A stretch of 64,000 nt of DNA from Puniceibacterium sediminis (GTDB lineage Bacteria; Pseudomonadota; Alphaproteobacteria; Rhodobacterales; Rhodobacteraceae), in assembly GCF_900188035.1 (NCBI RefSeq), contig NZ_FZNN01000009.1, positions 62,001-126,000 on the forward strand, read 5' to 3'. A program made the translations under genes and the position numbers. Of the stretch, positions 35,753 through 45,229 are shown piece after piece (position 1 is the stretch's first letter; every line of letters starts with the position of its first letter). The notes under the pieces were generated by a model. That model did no database searches. It saw nothing but the letters and a program-made list of their open reading frames with translations, and was not told the origin of the DNA.

Positions 35753-37198
35753 TCATGTGGTGATGGTGATGATGCGCTGTTCGGTCATCTCTTCGACCGC
35801 GTATTTCGGACCCTCGCGGCCAAAACCGCTGTCCTTGGTGCCGCCATAAGGCATGAGATCGACGCGCGAACTGGATGTTTCGTTGATATGCACCCCGCCC
35901 ACATCAAGCCTGCGGGCAAAGTCGAACGCCTGATCGAGCCGGTTGGTGAAGACGCCCGTCGCCAGACCATAGGGCGTGGCATTGATCATGCCGATCGCCT
36001 CGTCGATGGTGTCGAAGGGGATGAGGCAGAGCACCGGGCCAAAGACCTCTTCCCTCACGACGCGCATGTCGGGGGTAACATCGCTCAGCAGTGTGGGTGG
36101 CACCACCGCGCCGTTGCGCGCCCCGCCGACAAGCCGTGTGGCACCGGCGTCCATAGCCTCGTCGATCCAGGTCTCGACCCGGCGGGCCGACTCTTCACTG
36201 ATCAGCGGACCGGTCAGAACGCCGTCCTGCGCGGGGTCGCCGAAACGGACCGCGCGAACCTCTTTGACAAGCCGCGCCTGTGTTTCAGCCAGCCGCGACC
36301 GGTGCACCAGCGCGCATTGGACCGATGTGCAGACCTGCCCCGCTTTGCGGTAGGACGCGCCGACGATACGGGGCAGCGCTCGGTCAAGATCGCCGTCATC
36401 GCAAAGCACGGTAAAGGCGATAGAGCCCAGTTCCATCTGCGTGCGCCGCAAACCGGCGGCGGATTGGATCGCGCGGCCCACCCCGGTCGAGCCGGTAAAG
36501 GCGATGAAACGGATGCGCGGATCGGCGATGGCCGCCTGTGTGATCGCGCTGCCGCCCAGCAGGACGGACAGGAACCCCGGCGGCATTCCCGCCTCGGTCA
36601 GCAGTTCGGCCAGCTTGAGCGTGGTCAGCGGCGTGGCACTTGCCGGTTTCACGATCACCGCGTTTCCGGCGGCAAAGGCCGGGGCGATCTTGTGTGTGAC
36701 GGTGTTGAGGGGCGAATTGAACGGTGTCACGGCCAGAACCACACCCAAAGGCACGCGCAGGGTAAAGGCCATACGCCGCGACTGGCCGGGGGCGCCGCTG
36801 ATCGGCACGATTTCACCGCGCAGTCCGCGGGCCTCTTCGGCCGACAAGCGCAGCGTCTGCAGACAGCGGTTGACCTCGCCGCGCGCGTCGGCGGCGGTAA
36901 AGCCGGATTCAGCCATGATCACATGTGCCACTTCTGCGGCACGTTCGGCGATCAGCCGTGCCGCGCGATCAAGGATTTCGCCCCGTTCGTGCGGTCCGGG
37001 CGCACCAGCCTGAAAGGCGGCATCGGCCCTGTCGATCATCCGTTCCAGCTGTGCCGGGCCGGCCTCTTGCCCGGTCGAGACGGGGGTCAGATGATATTTG
37101 TCCAGCACCTCGAAGGCCGGACCCTGGCCGGGTTCGGATTGGCCTGCGATCATCGGCATGAGATCGGGCAGCGTCATGGTATCGGGGTCACTACTCAT
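35753..37198 (-). CDS. NAD(P)-dependent aldehyde dehydrogenase
   Basis: This 481-residue member of the ALDH superfamily has NAD-binding FTGSTGVG, general base Glu in MELGS, catalytic Cys in GQVCTSVQ and the C-terminal EEVFGPVLCL. Ending in YGGTKDSGFGREGPKYAVEEMTE, it is close to succinate-semialdehyde, glycolaldehyde or aromatic-aldehyde dehydrogenases; the exact substrate is not readable. The ATG at 37198 has a GAAGGAAA ribosome site. The longer frame from 37318 runs into the fusion-transporter gene and is rejected. It lies 13 bases downstream of that gene. Confidence 0.93.
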   Translation of the reverse strand: MSSDPDTMTLPDLMPMIAGQSEPGQGPAFEVLDKYHLTPVSTGQEAGPAQLERMIDRADAAFQAGAPGPHERGEILDRAARLIAERAAEVAHVIMAESGFTAADARGEVNRCLQTLRLSAEEARGLRGEIVPISGAPGQSRRMAFTLRVPLGVVLAVTPFNSPLNTVTHKIAPAFAAGNAVIVKPASATPLTTLKLAELLTEAGMPPGFLSVLLGGSAITQAAIADPRIRFIAFTGSTGVGRAIQSAAGLRRTQMELGSIAFTVLCDDGDLDRALPRIVGASYRKAGQVCTSVQCALVHRSRLAETQARLVKEVRAVRFGDPAQDGVLTGPLISEESARRVETWIDEAMDAGATRLVGGARNGAVVPPTLLSDVTPDMRVVREEVFGPVLCLIPFDTIDEAIGMINATPYGLATGVFTNRLDQAFDFARRLDVGGVHINETSSSRVDLMPYGGTKDSGFGREGPKYAVEEMTEQRIITITT

Positions 37199-37211
37199 GG
37201 CATTTCCTTCG

Positions 37212-39734
37212 TCACAGCCAGAGGATTTTCTTGCGGTAATCCAGATCATGCAAAAGTGCTGCGGCAGGGCCTTCGTGAAAGACCGCTCCCTGCTCCATCG
37301 CATAAACCCGGTCCGCAAGTGCGAGTACGAGGTCGAGATTGTGTTCGACGATGATCACCGGCACCTCGACTCGCAGCTGGTCGAGCACGCGAAACAGGTC
37401 TTCGATCACCGCAGGGGCCAGCCCTTCGAACGGTTCATCCAGAAGGAGAAGCCGCACATCCGCCGATAGCGCGCGGGCGATGGCCAGCATCTGTTGTTCC
37501 CCGCCAGACAGGAAATCGGCGTGAGAATCGATGCGTTCGGCCAGACGCGGGAAGAATTCGAAGATCCGGTCTTCGGTCCAGTAGACGCCACCCTGACCCT
37601 GTGGGCGGGCCAGCCGACCAAGGGCAAGGTTGTCACGCACGGTCATGCCCGAAAACAGCCCGCGACCCTGCGGCACATAGCCGATACCGGCGCGGGCAAT
37701 GTCGGGCGCGCCTAGGCCAAGGATATCCTGCCCGGCAAAGTCGATGCTGCCGCCGCGCGGTTTCACCAACCCCGAGAGGGACTTGAGAAAGGTGGATTTG
37801 CCCGCGCCATTGCGCCCGAGCAAGGCGACGATCTCGCCCTCGCGGACCTCAAGCGCGGCGCCGTTCAGGATGTGGCTTTTGCCGTAATAGCTGTGCAGAC
37901 CTTCGACCCTCAGCACGACAGGGCCGACGGCATCCTGTGCGCCCTTGCCCGAGGTGACGGTCGGGGTGCCGGTGCCGGTATAGATTTCCTGCACGCGGCG
38001 ATCACTGCGGATGGTTTCGGGCGTGCCCGACAGCAGCACCGCGCCGTCGTTCATCACCGTGACCACGTCCGAAAACCCAAGAATGCGGTCGATGTCATGT
38101 TCGACGATCAGCACCGGAATATACTGCGCCATTGTGGTGACGAGCTTTGACACACGTTCGCGTTCAGCTGCGGCAAGACCGGCAAGCGGTTCGTCCAGCA
38201 GCAGCATCTGTGGCTTGGTCGCCAGCGCGATGCCCAGATCGACCAGACGCTGGCCGCCATAGCTCAGATCGGCGCCGTTGGTGTCTTCGATCCCCTCAAG
38301 CCCCAGAAATCGGATCAGCTCGGCAGTCTCGGCGTTGATGTCGTCAAAGCTGTCGATGTCGCGCCAGAAGTTGAAGCGTCCCGGATGTTTGGCCTGAAAC
38401 GAAAGGCGCAGGTTTTCCCGGATCGAGATCTGTTCGAAAAGGCTGGTGATCTGGAACGAACGTGCAAGGCCCGCCTGACTGATCGCATCCGGCGACAGCC
38501 CGGCAATAGGCTGGCCCATCAGTTCGATGCTGCCGCCTGTGGGCGTATGTCCGCCCGAGATCAGGTTGAACAGCGTGGTCTTGCCCGCTCCATTCGGTCC
38601 GATCAGCGCGTGGATCTGTCCGGGTGATACCGCCACATCCGCTTCGCGCACCGCCTTGATGCCACCAAAGTTCTTGGACACGCCGCGCGCCACCAGCACT
38701 TTGCTGCGCGACGAGGGTTCTGGCCGCAGCGACACGGGCAGGTCGAGGCCCTGGTAAATCTTGCGATTGCTCATCGCGGCGTTGGTATCGGGCGGAGGGT
38801 TCAGCCGGTGCCGGACCTTTTCGACGATGCCGATGATGCCGCCGGGCAGGTACATCACGAAGGCCACGAACACGAGGCCGAACCAGAACAGCCAGTCCGA
38901 AGTCCAGATCGACAGCACCTCGCGGAAGAGCACGAAGAACAGCACGCCAACAGCAGGTCCGAGGATTGAACCGCGCATCCCGCCGATGACCACCATGGCC
39001 AGCAATTCGCCGGAAAACTCGATCGAGGTGCTTTCTGCGGTGACGATGTAGTGCTGGAACCCCGACAGGATGCCGCCAAGCCCCGTGACCAAGGCGGACA
39101 GCACGAAAACTGCCAGCTTGTAGCGCTGCACGGGATAGCCCTGAAACTCGGCACGGGTCTGGTTTTCGCGGATCGCAACCAGCACGTGGCCGAAAGGCGA
39201 ACGCACGACGCGGATCAGCAGATAAAGCACCGCCAATCCGAGGGCGGCAGTGAAGTAGTAGTAGGTGAGGTTGTCGCTCAGATCGATTGGCAAGGCCGTG
39301 GCGCGGTTGAACCCGCCCAGCCCGTCTTCGCCGCCGGTCACGGCTGTCCAGCGGAAGGCGATGGAAAAGGTCAGCGCCGACAGGGCCAGCGTCATCAGCG
39401 CGAAATAGACCCCGCGCCGCCGCAGGATCAGCGCGCCGATAATCAGCGACAACAGGCCAACGAAAATCAGCCCGGTCAGGATTGGCAAAAGGATCTGTCC
39501 AGCGAACAGATGCTTTTGTGCAAGGGCCGCTACATAGGCGCCGATGCCGAACCAGACGCCGTGCCCAAAGGACACAAGGCCCGTGTAGCCCATCATCATG
39601 TTCAGCCCGAGTGCCGCGATCATCAGCACGACGATCTGCGTGGCGGTCGAACTGGTCAGGCCGACCAACGGCACGGCAAAGGGCAGCAGTATGAGCACGG
39701 CTGCCGCGCCGATAAGGGTAGGGAGTGTGCGCAT
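37212..39734 (-). CDS. LivM-LivG-LivF triple fusion of a branched-chain-type ABC transporter
   Basis: One uninterrupted 840-residue frame carries three proteins that are usually separate. Residues 1-310 are a LivM-type permease (GYTGLVSFGHGVWFGIGAY, 49-67). Residues about 345-590 are a LivG-type ATPase: Walker A GPNGAGKTT 379-387, signature LSYGGQR 490-496, Walker B LLLDEP 511-516, EHD at 545-547. Residues about 605-840 are a LivF-type ATPase: Walker A GRNGAGKST 640-648, signature LSGGEQQ 742-748, Walker B LLLDEP 763-768. Linkers near 311-344 and 590-604 are Pro/Ser/Gly-rich. LivH is encoded three bases upstream, so a full transporter needs only two membrane genes. Confidence 0.95.
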   Translation of the reverse strand: MRTLPTLIGAAAVLILLPFAVPLVGLTSSTATQIVVLMIAALGLNMMMGYTGLVSFGHGVWFGIGAYVAALAQKHLFAGQILLPILTGLIFVGLLSLIIGALILRRRGVYFALMTLALSALTFSIAFRWTAVTGGEDGLGGFNRATALPIDLSDNLTYYYFTAALGLAVLYLLIRVVRSPFGHVLVAIRENQTRAEFQGYPVQRYKLAVFVLSALVTGLGGILSGFQHYIVTAESTSIEFSGELLAMVVIGGMRGSILGPAVGVLFFVLFREVLSIWTSDWLFWFGLVFVAFVMYLPGGIIGIVEKVRHRLNPPPDTNAAMSNRKIYQGLDLPVSLRPEPSSRSKVLVARGVSKNFGGIKAVREADVAVSPGQIHALIGPNGAGKTTLFNLISGGHTPTGGSIELMGQPIAGLSPDAISQAGLARSFQITSLFEQISIRENLRLSFQAKHPGRFNFWRDIDSFDDINAETAELIRFLGLEGIEDTNGADLSYGGQRLVDLGIALATKPQMLLLDEPLAGLAAAERERVSKLVTTMAQYIPVLIVEHDIDRILGFSDVVTVMNDGAVLLSGTPETIRSDRRVQEIYTGTGTPTVTSGKGAQDAVGPVVLRVEGLHSYYGKSHILNGAALEVREGEIVALLGRNGAGKSTFLKSLSGLVKPRGGSIDFAGQDILGLGAPDIARAGIGYVPQGRGLFSGMTVRDNLALGRLARPQGQGGVYWTEDRIFEFFPRLAERIDSHADFLSGGEQQMLAIARALSADVRLLLLDEPFEGLAPAVIEDLFRVLDQLRVEVPVIIVEHNLDLVLALADRVYAMEQGAVFHEGPAAALLHDLDYRKKILWL

Positions 39735-39737
39735 CGT

Positions 39738-40616
39738 TCAGGACTCGAATTTCTGGATGGATTCGCCTAGCAGGCCGCGCGGGCGCAGGAGCAGGACAAG
39801 GAACATCAGGACATACATTGAGGCTTCGGAGGCGGCGGGCAGAAAGAACACAGTCACGCCCCGGGTCACGCCTACAAGCATCGCGGCAAGGACGACGCCC
39901 CAGAAACTGCCCAGCCCGCCGATGATGACGACGACAAAGGCGATGGTCAGGATTTCGGAGCCCATTGCCGGGTGCACCGTGGTGATCGGCGCGAACATCG
40001 CCCCGCCCAGGGCGGCCAGACCGACGCCCAGCATGACGACCGTGGTCATGTAGGGCTGTAACCGGATGCCAAGGGCGGCAACCATATCCGGGTCCTGAAT
40101 GCCCGCGCGCACCACGCGGCCGAACGACGTCTTGTTCAGCAGCAGCCAGACCCCGACCAGCAGGCAGATGATGACAACCAGCATCAGCAGGCGGTACTTG
40201 GAAAACAGCATCCCGCCAAAGATCAGGGCGCCGCGCACTTCGGACGGCAGGCTCGCGGCCAGCGGAGCCGAACCCCAGATCATGCGAATGGCTTGCTCCA
40301 TGACCAGCGCCAGCCCGAAGGTGACAAGCAGCGACAGGATCGGATCTTCGTCATAGAACCGGCGCAGGATGAAACGTTCGAACGCGATCCCCAGTATCGC
40401 CACGAGTATGGGCGATACGATTACAGCGCCGGTGAACCCCAGCGTGCCTGAGACCTGCACAAAGACATAGGCCCCCAGCGCATAGAACGCGCCATGCGAC
40501 AGGTTCACGATGCCGCCGACGCTGAAGATCAGCGACAGCCCCAAAGCGATCAGTAGATAATAGCCGCCAAGAACAAGGCCGTTGACGACCTGTTCCAGCA
40601 AAAACACGATTTGCAT
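39738..40616 (-). CDS. livH: Branched-chain-type ABC transporter permease LivH
   Basis: This 292-residue permease begins with the LivH pattern QVVNGLVLGGYYLLIALGL and FSVGGIVNLSHGAFYALGAY. About eight membrane segments follow, and the EGFES-like C-terminus is PRGLLGESIQKFES. It pairs with the LivM half of the fusion protein encoded three bases downstream. The ATG at 40614-40616 has a GGGA element upstream. Confidence 0.94.
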   Translation of the reverse strand: MQIVFLLEQVVNGLVLGGYYLLIALGLSLIFSVGGIVNLSHGAFYALGAYVFVQVSGTLGFTGAVIVSPILVAILGIAFERFILRRFYDEDPILSLLVTFGLALVMEQAIRMIWGSAPLAASLPSEVRGALIFGGMLFSKYRLLMLVVIICLLVGVWLLLNKTSFGRVVRAGIQDPDMVAALGIRLQPYMTTVVMLGVGLAALGGAMFAPITTVHPAMGSEILTIAFVVVIIGGLGSFWGVVLAAMLVGVTRGVTVFFLPAASEASMYVLMFLVLLLRPRGLLGESIQKFES

Positions 40617-40637
40617 GTGAATCCCTGTGGTGATGTC

Positions 40638-40662
40638 CGGCGCGCCCCGGTTGGGCGCGCCG
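40638..40662 (-). promoter_or_regulatory. Intercistronic stem-loop between binding-protein gene and livH
   Basis: CGGCGCGCCC (40638-40647) pairs perfectly over ten bases with GGGCGCGCCG (40653-40662) around a five-base loop. It lies 12 bases after the binding-protein stop and 21 before livH. The same placement recurs in three other transporter operons of this window. Confidence 0.75.
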
Positions 40663-40674
40663 CAATGGTCAAGT

Positions 40675-41949
40675 TCAGATCTTGCAGGCGCCGCCCTCGG
40701 TTGACGGGTAGATCGATTCCAGCGGCTCGTCGCTTGCAGGGACCGGGCCTGTCAGTTCAAGCATATCGTGCACATCGTCGTATGTGCCCTCGTCCTTGAC
40801 CTTGAAGGCATAGGCCTCTTGCACCAGCTGATGATCCTCGGCGCGGAAATAGGCCGGGCGGTTCTTCATGATGTCGAATTCGGCGCCGGATTCGAAATAC
40901 TCGATCAGGTCGGGCGTCGCCGCGCCGCCGGTTTCGGACATGCCCTTGGCCGCGATCTGCATGGCGATATACGAAATCCATGCGTGGTTTTCGGGGATCT
41001 TGTCGTATTTGGTCTGGAACCGCTGGACAAAGGACTTGCTGTCGGGTGTGTCGAGCGTGTGCAGCCAGACCGTCGGCCATGTCCCCGTCAGGTTCCCGGC
41101 ACCCGCCGCCCAGGCGTCAGCAGTGTTGAGATTGAAGCCCACCATCGGGTAGGGCAGGCCGAATTCCGCATATTGCTTGACGAAATTCGTGACCTGGTTG
41201 CCGGCAAGGTTGAGGCAGACAATGTCAGGGTTTGCCTGACGGATCTTCAGGATGAATGGGCTGAAGTCGGTCACATCCGTCGCGATCAGCTCGTCCCCGA
41301 TCAGTTCGGCATTGTTGACGTCAAAGAAGTTCTTGGCCGCCACCAGAAGGTCATGGCCAAAGACGTAGTCGGCCGTCAGCGTAAAGAACTTCTTGCCTGC
41401 GATGTCTTCTTCCTGCTTGAGGGCGGTGCCTACTGCGTTGACCATCACCGTGTTCGGGATATCAGTGCAGAACATGTATTTCGAACAGCGATCACCGCGC
41501 AGAACGTCCGACCGTGGACCAACCGCGATGAACAGCTTTTCATTGCGCGCGGCCACTTCGGAAATCGCCAGCGAGGTGGCGGAACTGATCTCGCCCAGGA
41601 TGAAATCCGCACCGTCACGTTCCAGCATCCGCTGTGCTTTGGTCGCGCCGTTTTCGGGGTTGATCGAATCCTCGCTCATCAACTCGATCATGCGGCCGTT
41701 GATGCCGCCTGCTGCGTTGATCTCTTCGGCGGCAAGGCTTGCGCCCTCGACCGCCCAGCCACCCAGCGTGCCCAGAAATCCGGTCATCGGCGTCAGGTGG
41801 CCGATCCGGATCGGCCCGCTTTGGGCGCGCACCAGCGCCGGTGCGCCAAGGGTCGCAGCCGCAAGGGTGCCGGTGGCCAGTAGCAGCGCGCGTCTGCGTG
41901 AAAGTGTTGTGCCGGGCTGTTTTGGCGCCGGTCGCTTTTGATATGTCAC
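40675..41949 (-). CDS. ABC transporter substrate-binding protein, LivK/hydrophobic-amino-acid type
   Basis: This 424-residue periplasmic protein has a twin-arginine signal (LSRRRALLLATGTLAAATLG). The family-defining IRIGHLTPMTGFLGTLGGWAVEGASLAAEEINAAGGING-type start is present in the mature part. It begins at a GTG (41947-41949) with an excellent GGGAGGA site, so the rare start is convincing. Proteins of this group bind amides, aromatic acids or amino acids. With ALDH, SDR and a ThDP enzyme nearby, a non-amino-acid catabolic substrate is likely here. It heads the Liv operon. Confidence 0.92.
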   Translation of the reverse strand: MTYQKRPAPKQPGTTLSRRRALLLATGTLAAATLGAPALVRAQSGPIRIGHLTPMTGFLGTLGGWAVEGASLAAEEINAAGGINGRMIELMSEDSINPENGATKAQRMLERDGADFILGEISSATSLAISEVAARNEKLFIAVGPRSDVLRGDRCSKYMFCTDIPNTVMVNAVGTALKQEEDIAGKKFFTLTADYVFGHDLLVAAKNFFDVNNAELIGDELIATDVTDFSPFILKIRQANPDIVCLNLAGNQVTNFVKQYAEFGLPYPMVGFNLNTADAWAAGAGNLTGTWPTVWLHTLDTPDSKSFVQRFQTKYDKIPENHAWISYIAMQIAAKGMSETGGAATPDLIEYFESGAEFDIMKNRPAYFRAEDHQLVQEAYAFKVKDEGTYDDVHDMLELTGPVPASDEPLESIYPSTEGGACKI

Positions 41950-42046
41950 GGTAATCCTCCCAGATTGGCAAAGCCGTTGCCGGCCACGCAGGGACCAGTG
42001 TAGCCGGCGGAAAATTCTTGAAATAATAGGGAATTCGGAACAGCAT

Positions 42047-42061
42047 ATAAGCTGGACTTAT
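42047..42061. promoter_or_regulatory. LysR-type operator, ATAAG-N5-CTTAT
   Basis: ATAAG (42047-42051) and CTTAT (42057-42061) form a palindrome containing T-N11-A, the LysR-family consensus. It lies between the divergent binding-protein gene (start 41949) and LysR gene (start 42090). The same half sites and spacing recur at 47101-47115. Confidence 0.65.
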
Positions 42062-42089
42062 GCCTTTGGCCGGCGTTAACCTTTTGCCT

Positions 42090-43061
42090 ATGGATATACG
42101 TCAGCTTCGCTATTTCGTGCGCATCGTTGAACTCGGGAGCCTGTCAAAAGCCTCGCGATCGCTGCATATTGCGCAACCTGCGCTAAGCCAGCAGGTGGCC
42201 AAGCTTGAGGATGAAGTCGGCAAGCCGCTTCTGGTACGATCCTCCAAGGGGGTGACGGCCAACGAGACGGGGCAGGCGCTTTATCATCATGCGCGGTTGA
42301 TCTTGCGGCAATTCGAACAGGCGATGACCATTGCGCGTTCGGACAATGGCGAAATCACCGGTGTCGCCTCGATCGGGCTACCCGCGACGACCGTGGCGGC
42401 GGTGGGCCTGCCGCTGGTCAAGCGTGTGCGCGCCAAGTATCCCGGTATTTCGATCAATGTGGTCGAGGCGATGAGCGGCCATATTGACCACCTGATCCGT
42501 CAGAACCGGCTGGATCTCGCTGTGCTTTTCACCCGAGATCTGCCCGCAGACCTGTCGGTCGAGGCGCTGATGGTCGAAGAACTGTTCCTGATCCTGCCCG
42601 CCGACAGCGCAATTCTGCCCGGTCGGACAGAGTTGACGATGGCCGAAATGTCGGGTGTTCCGCTGATCCTGCCGACGTCCGATCACGGTCTGCGTAAGCG
42701 GATCGAGGCGGAATTCGAAAGCCGCGCGCTTAGCCCACATGTGGTGGCCGAGATCGATTCACTGTCATTGCTGATGAACTGCGTGCACGATCACATCGGG
42801 GCGACGATCAAGCCGATGGGTGCGATCATTCAGGAATGCCAGCGGGGGCGGCAGTATCGCTGCCTGCGGGTCAGCGATGCGCAGTTGCGCCGGTCAAACT
42901 ACCTCTATTCGCTGCCCCCCGAGGCACTGAGCTTTGCCGCGACGGCGGTCGCGCATGAGCTGCGCATCGTGGTGGATGACCTTGTGGCGAGCAACACCTG
43001 GGAAGGTTTCCTGCCCCGCCCGGAACAGACGCAGCGCGAACGGAGCGACGCGCTGGTCTGA
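42090..43061 (+). CDS. LysR-family regulator of the 35-47 kb catabolic cluster
   Basis: This protein of about 323 residues starts MDIRQLRYFVRIVELGSLSKA. The helix-turn-helix is at about residues 18-37 (SKASRSLHIAQPALSQQVAK), followed by an effector-binding domain. The wording is that of the NAC/CynR-like subgroup. An ATG at 42060 would add ten residues but overlaps the palindromic operator. The gene is divergent from the Liv operon and convergent, 12 bases apart, with the cupin end of the FAD operon. It sits between the two operons it probably controls. Confidence 0.88.
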   Translation: MDIRQLRYFVRIVELGSLSKASRSLHIAQPALSQQVAKLEDEVGKPLLVRSSKGVTANETGQALYHHARLILRQFEQAMTIARSDNGEITGVASIGLPATTVAAVGLPLVKRVRAKYPGISINVVEAMSGHIDHLIRQNRLDLAVLFTRDLPADLSVEALMVEELFLILPADSAILPGRTELTMAEMSGVPLILPTSDHGLRKRIEAEFESRALSPHVVAEIDSLSLLMNCVHDHIGATIKPMGAIIQECQRGRQYRCLRVSDAQLRRSNYLYSLPPEALSFAATAVAHELRIVVDDLVASNTWEGFLPRPEQTQRERSDALV

Positions 43062-43073
43062 AATTCCGGCGGT

Positions 43074-43439
43074 TTATTCGTCCTTCACCGGTGTCGTCGC
43101 GACGATAAAGGTCAGATCCCCCAACCCGCTGTTCTGGATCGCGTGCCATGTGCCCGGCGCGATGAAAATCACGTCGTTCGCCCGCACCACACGGGTTTCG
43201 TCCCCGATCTCCATCAGGCCTTCGCCCGCGAGGATGTGATAGACCTGTTCCTGCACCTTGTGGACGTGGCGTTCGACATACCCCATCGGCTGATAGGTCG
43301 AAATGCGATAGTCGATCAGCTGCGATCCGGTCGTTTCGGGCGCAACCAGCGCCTTGGACAGAGCCGAGCGGAAATGGCCCGGGTACTGCTGCCACGGTTC
43401 TTCGGCGATATTGCGGATGACGCTTTTGCGTTCAGGCAT
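43074..43439 (-). CDS. Cupin-domain protein
   Basis: This 121-residue single cupin carries motif 1 as ERHVHKVQEQVYHILAGEG (His-x-His-type ligands reduced to H-x-H/K with Glu and Tyr) and motif 2 as APGTWHAIQNSG. It could be an isomerase, decarboxylase, dioxygenase-like enzyme or a ligand sensor. The ATG at 43439 has a GGGAGA site; the longer frame from 43514 overlaps the ThDP gene. It is the last gene of the FAD-ThDP-cupin operon, 14 bases after its neighbour. Confidence 0.82.
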   Translation of the reverse strand: MPERKSVIRNIAEEPWQQYPGHFRSALSKALVAPETTGSQLIDYRISTYQPMGYVERHVHKVQEQVYHILAGEGLMEIGDETRVVRANDVIFIAPGTWHAIQNSGLGDLTFIVATTPVKDE

Positions 43440-43453
43440 TTCCGTGTCTCCCT

Positions 43454-45229
43454 TCATGGCCGCCACGGCGTGCCAAAAGCAGGTTCCTTGTATTGCAGTG
43501 GCGGCAATTCCCATGTGCCCGTGGGCGGCGGGCGCACGTCCGCATCCACATGCACGTCGATCAGCGCGGGGCGGTTCGACGCCACGGCGGTTTCCAGCAC
43601 CCCGGCAAAATCGCGGCTGTCGGTGACGGTATAACCGTCAACACCCGCCGCCCGTGCCCATGCCGCGAAATCGGGGTTGTAGGGCGTCTTGTTATCACCG
43701 GCATAGAAGGCCGTGCCGTATTCGCGGCCTTCGAAATAACCGTATTGCAGGTCGCGGATCGCGCCCCAGGCAAAGTTGTTCCAGACCACCCAGACCACCG
43801 GGATATTGTATTCGACGGCGGTGCACAGCACATGCGGCACCATGGTGAACCCGCCATCGCCGCAGATCGACACGCAGGGCCGGTGCGGTGCGGCCAGTTT
43901 CGCGCCCAGAATCGATGACGGGCCGAACCCCATGCCGGAATAGCCCCAGGTGTTCAGCATGCTCTGCGGTCTGCGGGCCTTCCAGAACTGCATGTACCAG
44001 TTGTGGTGCACACCTGAATCCAGCGACAGGATCGTATCCTCGGGCAGAACCCTCTGGCAGTCCTCGACGATGCGGAAGGGCGAGATGGGCGAGACGTGCT
44101 GACCCCAGTTGGGCGCAAGGAACTTTTCCCACTCGGCGCGCCACCGGGCGATGTCGTCCAGCCAACCGGCATAACGGGGCTGAAGCGCGCCCTTCGACTC
44201 GACCGCGGCCAGCATCTGGCGCAGAAAGGCGCGGGCATCGGCGAGCACGGCCAGGTCGGGCGGATAGTTACGGCCCAATTCGCTGTGATCAAGATCGACA
44301 TGCACCAGTTTCGTCTGCGGGAAATTCCAGGAATAGCCCGGTTTCCAGGACGATGCCGAACGGTCGTCGAACCGCGCCCCGATGGCCAGTACCAGATCCG
44401 AATGCCGACCGGCCTGATTGGCCTGATAAGCACCGTTTCGCCCGATAAAGCCCAGCGACAGCGGGTCGGTCATGTCCATGCAGCCCATGCCATTTGGCGA
44501 ACTGATCACCGGAATGCCCATGCCCCGGGCAAAGGCGGTGAGTTCTTCCGACGCTTCGGACAGGGTGACACCGTGCCCGATAAAGATCACCGGGCGTTCC
44601 GCTGTCAGCAGCCAGTCGACCACTTTGGCGATATCTTCGGGGTCGGCACCGCTGCGCCGCTTGCCAAAGGCGCTGCCCCTGCCTTCGCGGGTGACTTCGG
44701 CCTCTTCCTGAAACAGGTTGTAGGGGATGTCGACATTGACCGGCCCGGGGCGGCCCGTGGTCATTGCGGCGGCCGCCTGACGCATGGCCAGCGGCAGCAT
44801 CTCGACCCGGCTGGGCTGAAAGCTGCGCTTGACCACCGGCTTGATCACAGAGTTGAAATCAGCGTGGTGGTGCATGTTGAGTTCCTGAAACGGACCCCGG
44901 TTGAACTGCGATGTCGGTATGTTCGCCGTCATCGAGAACACCGCCGAACTGTCGGTTTGCGCCACGGCCAGCGCCATGATCTGATTGGCAGACCCCGGTC
45001 CGGTCGATGTGAGCGTCGCCGCCGGTTTGTGCGACACACGGAAAAACCCGTCGGCCATGTGGACCGCCGTCTGTTCATGCCGGGGCGAGATCAGCTTCAG
45101 CTCGTCCCGGCGCTGATACATGCAGTCCAGCAGGCCGACGTTGCCGTGGCCACAGATGCCGAAAACATGGGTGATCCCCTCGTCGATCAGGGTTTCGGTA
45201 ATCAGGTCGCCGCCTTTGGTACTGGCCAT
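43454..45229 (-). CDS. Thiamine-diphosphate enzyme (acetolactate-synthase/benzoylformate-decarboxylase-like)
   Basis: This 591-residue ThDP enzyme has the N-terminal Pyr domain with catalytic Glu in SPRHEQTAVHMADG, a central domain with IGARFDDR, and the C-terminal PP domain with the cofactor motif GDGGFTMVP...WNN. It should cleave or join a 2-oxo acid or acyl-CoA next to a carbonyl. It is not classic IlvB, since no small subunit gene is near and it is catabolic in context. The start has a GGAGGA site inside the tail of the FAD gene, which it overlaps by 28 bases. Confidence 0.9.
   Translation of the reverse strand: MASTKGGDLITETLIDEGITHVFGICGHGNVGLLDCMYQRRDELKLISPRHEQTAVHMADGFFRVSHKPAATLTSTGPGSANQIMALAVAQTDSSAVFSMTANIPTSQFNRGPFQELNMHHHADFNSVIKPVVKRSFQPSRVEMLPLAMRQAAAAMTTGRPGPVNVDIPYNLFQEEAEVTREGRGSAFGKRRSGADPEDIAKVVDWLLTAERPVIFIGHGVTLSEASEELTAFARGMGIPVISSPNGMGCMDMTDPLSLGFIGRNGAYQANQAGRHSDLVLAIGARFDDRSASSWKPGYSWNFPQTKLVHVDLDHSELGRNYPPDLAVLADARAFLRQMLAAVESKGALQPRYAGWLDDIARWRAEWEKFLAPNWGQHVSPISPFRIVEDCQRVLPEDTILSLDSGVHHNWYMQFWKARRPQSMLNTWGYSGMGFGPSSILGAKLAAPHRPCVSICGDGGFTMVPHVLCTAVEYNIPVVWVVWNNFAWGAIRDLQYGYFEGREYGTAFYAGDNKTPYNPDFAAWARAAGVDGYTVTDSRDFAGVLETAVASNRPALIDVHVDADVRPPPTGTWELPPLQYKEPAFGTPWRP

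Noticed and set aside
35045-37354. 769-codon open frame on the plus strand
   Set aside because: Antisense to the SDR and aldehyde dehydrogenase genes. No recognisable domain.
43454-45229. Acetolactate synthase large subunit (ilvB)
   Set aside because: No small subunit gene and a catabolic setting. Only the ThDP-enzyme family is supported.
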